This document shows, piece after piece, positions 58,897 through 64,000 of a stretch of DNA of 64,000 nt. Made by a program: the position numbers and the translations under genes. This stretch comes from Phyto melanocephala (lineage: Eukaryota; Arthropoda; Insecta; Diptera; Rhinophoridae): positions 8,957,001 to 9,021,000 of the forward strand of contig OW799234.1 in assembly GCA_941918925.1 (NCBI GenBank), written 5' to 3'. The stretch's first letter is position 1, and each line of letters begins with the position of its first letter. Below the pieces are notes generated by a model. That model made no database searches and was not told the DNA's origin. It saw only the letters and a list, made by a program, of their open reading frames with translations.

Positions 58897-61166
58897 TCAG
58901 TGATCAACTAAGGGACCCCAAAACATTTTCGAAATTTTCGTCTCATCTTCGGTTAAGAAGAATTGACGGCCCAAGTGTACAAACTCTTTGAGTGACACGT
59001 GGCCATCACCGTTAACATCTATCACAGCAAACGAGATTGCGGCATCCTCGTCGGAGAGGCCCAAACAGCGGAAGAATAATTTGTACTGGTCTAAATCTAA
59101 ATGGCCGGAGTGGTCATAGTCAACAGCCTATAAAAAAATTGAAGAAAAAGAAATGTTTGGATTTTATTTCTAAGAAAAAAAAATTATAAATTCTTTTTAT
59201 TCACCTTAAACAAATAGGGCAGGAAACGGCCAACTCTTTTACACATTTTCTCATCGTTAAGGCGATGATGTAGATCAGTCAAGAATTGTTCAGCTGTTAC
59301 TAGATTATAGGGGGTTATTTCACCAAATTGCTCTTCCCAGGTTTGTTTCATTACATCCAAGAATTCAGCAGACAGTTCTGGTGTCAAATGGCCCAAATCG
59401 GAGAATCGTCGGTGCAATAAAGTGAAATCATCAAATGAAATCACACCATCATGATTTACATCAAAAATACGATGCAAAGTACGCATTTTACGGCGCCAGA
59501 ATTCCGAGTCGCCCTGATGGTAGAAAAACATAGAAGAGAAAAGGTAAGTAAGTAAGAGTTTTTTTTTACTAAAATTATAAAAAAAAAAATTAAGTAACAT
59601 TTTTAGTTTTTATTAATGACTAGCCAATCCCGGCGCGCGTTGCTACGCCTTCTAAATTTTAACCGAATATCAAGTGCAAGGCTAAAAACTATAACTTTTT
59701 CTATATGAGCGTGGCACTGCCCACTTTTCTAATTACGAAACTGTATAGTCATGACAGCTCAGTATGTGTGCAAAGTTTCAGAAAAATCGGTCCAGTGCAA
59801 GTACCTCAAAATTATAACTTTTTTTTATGGGCGTGGCTCTGCCCACTTTTCTAATCACGCAAATCATAAGGTCATGATAGCTCAATATGTGTGCAAAGTT
59901 TCAGAAAAATCGGTCCTGCGCAAGTACCTAAAAATGATACCTTTTTTTAATGGGCGTGGCACTGCCCTCTTTTCTAATGACGAAAGTGTAAAGTCATGAG
60001 AGCTCAGTATGTAGCTAAAACTGATAACTATTTTTTTATGGGCGTGGCCCCGCCCACTTTTTTAATCACGAAATTATTAAGTCATGATAGCTTAATATGT
60101 GTGCAAAGTTTCAGAAAAATTGGTCCAGTGCAAGTACCTCAATATTAAAACTTTTTAGGGGCGTGGCCCCGCCCACTTTTCTTATCACGAAATTATTAAG
60201 TCATGACAGCTCGATATGTGTGCAAAGTTTCAGAAAAATCGTTCAAGTGCAAGTAGCTAAAACTGATAACTAATTTTTTATGGGCGTGGCCCCGCCCACT
60301 TTTTTTCACCCATAAACACTCCCTGGTATGTGTACAACAACTTACCAAAGTTTGAGCCCGATCGGTTTTACAGTTTCGGAGTCTATAGCTAACACACACA
60401 CACACACACACACAGAGTTTCACTTTTATATATATAGATTTTAAAAAGGGTGTGTGTGTTTTAGGGGTTCCATTTGCCGGCAGGAATTAAATTGTTCTCT
60501 AGTTGTTAGATCTGGCATGTCTATCATCACTTAAGCTCAATTTGATTTGCCATTTTATCATGGACAGACTAACGACAGTATAATAATTTCTATTTGTACA
60601 ACACATTCTTTTTGTTGTTCTTTTTTTTTCTTTACTTGGCAAAAAAAAATTCTCAAAACAATAATTTTGTTTTTAACAAACAAAACAAATTAGTTTTTTG
60701 CTATCAGACTAGAATATTAATGAAGCTGCTTAGTTAAATGTCAAACAACTTAATTATCATTATCAAAAGATTTTTTTTTTCCAATTTTTAATTTTTTTTA
60801 ACACGTCTCAGTTACGCTTAACACGCCCTCTTCCTGATGCTTAATGTGGGTTTCACAACAAGCTGATAATCAAATTGATTTCCAATTTAAAAGTACATAA
60901 TGTCAAGGTTTGTTTATTAAACTTACCTTTTCGCTGTATTTTTGATTAAGATTTCGTCTTTTACGTTCATATTCATCCTCCGAATCGGAATCGGAATCAC
61001 TATCAATATCCTCCTGTTGGCGGGATACATTTTTTATCTTCTTGTTATAGATACGTGAAGCTTTGTCGGCTTGATTTTTGGTGGGTTGATTAGTTTGTAA
61101 AGCTTGAGAGGTCGATTTTAGCAAAGCTGAAGATGAACTGTTAATGCTGCGATAGGGTGTAGAGTT
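58897..61166 (-). CDS. EF-hand protein, sarcoplasmic calcium-binding protein type, partial
   Basis: Three phase-0 exons: 61166-60927 (80 codons), 59513-59205 (103) and 59127-58897 (76 plus TGA), with GT-AG introns of 1.4 kb and 77 bp. The second exon begins GDSEFWRRKMRTLHRIFD. Canonical calcium loops are DVNHDGVISFDD and DVNGDGHVSLKE. A third, DYDHSGHLDLDQ, has Q in place of the final E/D, and the one in exon 2 (WEEQFGEITPYN region) is degenerate. The C-terminus FFLTEDETKISKMFWGPLVD matches the FxGPL end typical of invertebrate SCPs, which buffer calcium in muscle and neurons. The first exon seen is low-complexity and acidic (EDIDSDSDSDSEDEYERKRR). The initiator Met exon is not identified upstream. 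Confidence 0.87.
59624..60440. repeat. ~121-bp tandem array ending in (AC)n and TATATATATAGAT
   Basis: Six units, each carrying GxGCGTGGCxCxGCCCxC (59706, 59829, 59952, 60040, 60159, 60282) and mostly AAAGTTTCAGAAAAATCGGT, are spaced 123, 123, 88, 119 and 123 bp. The array is preceded by CCCGGCGCGCGTTGCTACGC and followed by an AC run (60390-60414) and TTTTATATATATAGATT. That ending is typical of the 3' end of RTE-like or other non-LTR retroposons. It lies in the 1.4-kb intron of the SCP-like gene. Confidence 0.8.
60446..60600 (+). pseudogene. Mariner 5' end fragment in the SCP intron
   Basis: AGGGTGTGTGTGTTTTAGGG, then GTTAGATCTGGCATGTC and a start MDRLTTV correspond to the TIR, leader and first codons of the GGGTGT-ended DD41D mariners (compare 47110-47240, complement). 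The rest of the element is absent. Confidence 0.6.
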
Positions 61167-61609
61167 CTGCAAAATAAAGGGTTTAAATGTTTAACAAATT
61201 TTCTTAAAATTTAAGTTTTCTAAAAATGTTTTTTTTTTTTAATTTTTTTTTAAAATGACTTAAATAAATATGCTTTAAATAAAACGTTTTTTGTAAAAAG
61301 TGAGTAAAAATAAAAAATTCTGTATTTTTTAGAAAATTTTCTTTGGAAAACAAATTTTATAAATTGTAAATTTTATAAAAAAATGTTCACTATAAATAGA
61401 GAATTGATCCAAAACTATTCTGCGTATAGAAAATTTAACAAATAAAAAACCTTAAGAATTTTCCAGAAAAATATATCATGCATCTTTGGCAGACCTCCAA
61501 ATAAGGTAACTGTACTGTAAGAAAGATGGCAACAAAAGTCACCCCCAAAAGGTTTATTTTCCCGCTTATATAAAGCCTGCTCAGTTAAAGTAATAAACCC
61601 TTGCAAATT

Positions 61610-61800
61610 GGTAGCTTATGCGAAAGATCTCGAGAAATCTTCTTAAGTGGACCAAGGAGAATGGTGTCGCTGTAAACCTATCAAAAACCGAGTTTGTACT
61701 TTTCTTGGGATCATTAAAAAATTCTAGAATTTCAAGCTGCCAAATGTCATAGCTAGGAAATTTCCACGAAAGAGAAATATCTTGGCGTGTTATTAGACTC
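61610..61800 (+). pseudogene. LINE reverse-transcriptase thumb fragment
   Basis: The plus strand reads LLKWTKENGVAVNLSKTEFV and later KYLGVLLDS, the conserved segment after the RT active site in R1/LOA/jockey LINEs. A stop lies between the two. Confidence 0.75.
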
Positions 61801-61829
61801 TTAAGACGTTATGCATAAAAAAAAATTTT

Positions 61830-61925
61830 TAAGGTTAGCATAGGTTCAAAAATAGGAGTCCTAAAAGCCCCAACCCATGACAGGTATACTCGTATGCCCA
61901 ATGGGCATGTTGTGCGCTCTATAAG
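61830..61925 (-). mobile_element. LINE 3' UTR scrap
   Basis: The complement contains GCGCACAACATGCCCATTGG, GTATACCTGTCATGGGTTGG and a degenerate CTAACCTT end. This matches the 3' UTR of the LINE copies at 16400-16500 and 38200-38300, in the opposite orientation to the RT fragment beside it. Confidence 0.75.
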
Positions 61926-62224
61926 CTAACTAACGAGCTACTATGTTTCCCTTATATTTAGGAATTTACACATAAAAAAGCTAGCAGCTTTATTAATAGC
62001 TTATTTTTCCCAATTCTGGGGGTGGTACCCCCTAAAATATTCTGGTAACGCCAATGCATTAACATCTTCACATCACTAAGATTGCTAAAAATGTGTTTCT
62101 GTAACTCAAAAGTCAAAAAAATAACGCAAACATAGCTGGACTTTCAATTTCACAAACCTACTGAGGAGATCGATATTTACGTAGGCAATCTTAAGATTAT
62201 AAAATACACCCCTTCATTCCCTTA

Positions 62225-62534
62225 AGGCTATAATACACGGCATGTTTTTTACATCTGGCTTCAAAATTTGTGAGACATATGTAAATCTACATGTCTGTCA
62301 AAATTGTACTTTTACGCTGACTGCTTTGCAGCAGCAGAGATTTCTGCCAACGACTGATGTCACATGTTTTGACAGAAGAAAATAGAGCGTACTCTAATTG
62401 AAATTTTGTCAGATGTCTCAACGCATGTTTTTTTTACAGAAGAAATGTTTTTTAAGGTAACACACGACATGTTTGTATTAGCAGTAGAGAATTTGACAAA
62501 TCAGATGTAAAAAACATGCCGTATATTAGCTCCT
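62225..62534. mobile_element. 310-bp PIF/Harbinger-like MITE
   Basis: Inverted ends share ACGGCATGTTTTTTACATCT and an outer AGGxxxTAATAxACGG. TTA flanks the element on both sides (62222-62224, 62535-62537). A 3-bp TTA duplication with AGG/GGG termini is characteristic of PIF/Harbinger. There is no ORF. Confidence 0.85.
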
Positions 62535-62539
62535 TTACT

Positions 62540-63040
62540 CATGCTTACAAACTGGCTGATAAATGCGGAATAACTTAGGAATATCAGCATACTCTTAGTA
62601 GAAATTCCAGTCGAAAAGAATTAACGAAATTGAGAGAATGGAATAATGGTATAACGCGGGTGGGAAAAGAGTTTAAGTACAATAGCTGTCTTGATAAAAA
62701 GAGTCTTTAGGTAATTTTTCTGGACACTGTTCAGTTCTAAAGTATGATTTCATCGACTCCAAAAACAGTAAGATACCACAACTTTTCGGGCTAATAAAAA
62801 TAAATACGAATTATTTTATTGAATTTTCAATGATTTTTTCTTATTACACAGTGTTCCAAAATTACCAACTTCAAAAGCGTTTAAAACAAAATCTCGCACT
62901 GAACTAATAAAAACCCTTTAAGGATTTGTTATGGATAATGTTTTTCATTTGCAATTGGTCTTATCCCAATCGCATTCGGAAAGTTCAATTTTGTATCAAA
63001 GTAATCAATTTAATTGGCTAGACAGAAAAATATTTGAAAA
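62540..63040. other. Gene-free stretch
   Basis: No coding or repeat signal was recognised. Confidence 0.4.
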
Positions 63041-63450
63041 GGCTTTACACAGTAAAAAACGGTATATATAGGTTTGTCATTCCATTGGAAATTTCTACAT
63101 TTTTCATTTCCGACCCCATAAAGTATATATTTTCTGAAAGCTTATGAATAGGGGAGTCGATTAGGCTCTGTCAGTCTGTCCGTGTGTATGTTGAAATCAA
63201 CTTTTTGAAACCCCCCGACATCGCTTGGATTTGGGTGAGGTATTACAATATCAGAAATATTCGGAAGTATCGCTATTGAAAATCAGAAACATCGGTGCAT
63301 AAACAACTGAGATATGAGCAAAAACCCACGACCACCTCGATTTTTTTCACAACAACAACGTATATACACATACAAACGTGGTATACTGGTAAGAGTAAAT
63401 AAACGTGGCATCAAATCCCAGCTGAGCCAAAAAAAAATTTTTATTTTTTA
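63041..63450. mobile_element. Helentron-like copy
   Basis: It has the same module order as 54219: GTATATATAGGTTTGTCATT, CGACCCCATAAAGTATATAT, GGGGAGTCGATTAGGCTCTG, a GTCTGTCCGTG run, TGTATGTTGAAATCAACTTT and ATCAAATCCCAGCTGAGCC followed by an A run. The AT-only tract and terminal hairpin are cut short. A pogo-like element begins 22 bp further on. Confidence 0.7.
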
Positions 63451-63472
63451 TTTTGTATAATACAGTGCTGTC

Positions 63473-63981
63473 TGGGTAGAGTAAACTAATTTTTGCAGAG
63501 CTGTTTCACTATACCCAGGTTGTTCACTAAATCAAGGTTGAAACGCTGTGCCAAAGAACTAACACTAGCACTTTTTTCAATTTCTTTTATGTCGCTTTTT
63601 TGTTTTAAGGATAAATGCTTTCTTTTTTTCGAATCCATTTTTATGTAACAGTTATATAAGCACCAATTACATATTCAGAAATTAACTTTGAGACACGACC
63701 TTAATGGAACATGCGCGCAGACTTAAATAAATTAACACTTCATGGAATGCGTAGTTGTGAGAGTAACTTGTCTACTTACTCTAAAAGAATCGTTACTTTA
63801 CCGTTATTTTATGTTCTGTTTAATTTTTGTACTCTATCATTGTTTTTCTCACTATAAAGTATGTTTACTCTATAGAGGTTCATGAGTGTTCACTCTACAG
63901 AGTAAACAATGTAAACATTTTGGTGTTCACTCTAATGAGGTATTCATAGCATCGGGGGTTCACTCTACCCAGACAGCACTG
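63473..63981 (-). mobile_element. Internally deleted pogo-like element
   Basis: The perfect inner part of the ends CAGTGCTGTCTGGGTAGAGT is repeated inverted as ACTCTACCCAGACAGCACTG. TA lies on both sides (63471-63472, 63982-63983). GTTCACTCTA-like motifs are repeated near the right end. At 509 bp it retains only the 5' part of a pogo/Tigger transposase. TIRs starting CAGTG and a TA target fit pogo. Confidence 0.88.
63486..63638 (-). CDS. 50-residue N-terminal HTH remnant of a pogo-type transposase
   Basis: ATG at 63638 opens MDSKKRKHLSLKQKSDIKEI, then SASVSSLAQRFNLDL, closely following the start of CENP-B/pogo N-terminal DNA-binding HTH domains (KRKxLSLxxKxxI...LAxxF). After that the deletion joins the terminal repeat region and TAG ends the frame at 63486. 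The catalytic DDE domain is absent. If expressed, it would be at most a truncated DNA-binding peptide. Most likely it is just what remains of the deleted element. Confidence 0.7.
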   Translation of the reverse strand: MDSKKRKHLSLKQKSDIKEIEKSASVSSLAQRFNLDLVNNLGIVKQLCKN

Positions 63982-64000
63982 TAATTATATTTTTATAATT

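Noticed and set aside
59751..59999. 82-codon ORF with internal repeats (QYVCKVSEKS twice)
   Set aside because: It is a translation of the 121-bp tandem repeat; the periodic peptide follows from the DNA repeat.

Overview
This is a strongly AT-rich eukaryotic window, almost certainly from a higher (probably calyptrate) fly. The evidence is insect-type spliced genes with short GT-AG introns, a fly-like Nup88 reading, many Tc1/mariner, hAT and LINE remnants, and repeats resembling the Drosophila INE-1/mini-me (Helentron-associated) family. No prokaryotic gene, CRISPR array, rRNA or convincing tRNA was seen. The species call is an inference from this content.

Only two host genes are supported, both at the right end and transcribed towards each other. 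On the + strand, ten exons between 48900 and 58460 encode the C-terminal three quarters of nucleoporin Nup88 (Drosophila members only, mbo). Its first exon or exons were not found. Two of its introns (49988-52085 and 53292-58396) have been enlarged by transposon debris. On the - strand, three exons between 61166 and 58897 encode an EF-hand protein of the insect sarcoplasmic calcium-binding protein type with an acidic N-terminal exon; its start exon was also not found. The SCP stop codon is TGA followed by C, and the same frame stays open for 113 more codons (58896-58555). This candidate stop-codon readthrough extension is the most interesting single observation. The two transcripts end within about 100 bp of each other.

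Positions 1-48899 contain no convincing host coding sequence and are a layered mobile-element landscape. In order: a decayed mariner (1-220); a TA-flanked MITE with TACGTGACAT motifs (924-1754) and its second copy (8108-8873), which carries another nested TIR element; a broken hAT transposase with a cluster of TCGATAG motifs (3280-5560); a non-autonomous hAT with a perfect 8-bp target duplication (6963-8012); a deleted DD41D mariner (9508-10136); a LINE split by a hAT with an 8-bp duplication (14200-16500); small MITEs (17559, 18745); a long-TIR element around a decayed but recognisable orphan transposon ORF (19570-20893); a Helentron-like copy (21473-22085); LINE fragments (23640-24000, 33330-35090, 38060-38300); more mariners (27530, 30353-31276, 40690-41600, 43713-44950, 46309-47240); and a further MITE (36644-37046) and hAT-like element (47677-48612).

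The last 5 kb beyond the two genes again hold repeats: a roughly 121-bp tandem array inside an SCP intron, a PIF/Harbinger-like MITE (62225-62534), another Helentron-like copy (63041-63450) and a small pogo-like element that keeps only the N-terminal DNA-binding part of its transposase (63473-63981). All calls were made by eye from sequence and translation, without database searches. Family names for decayed elements are therefore tentative.
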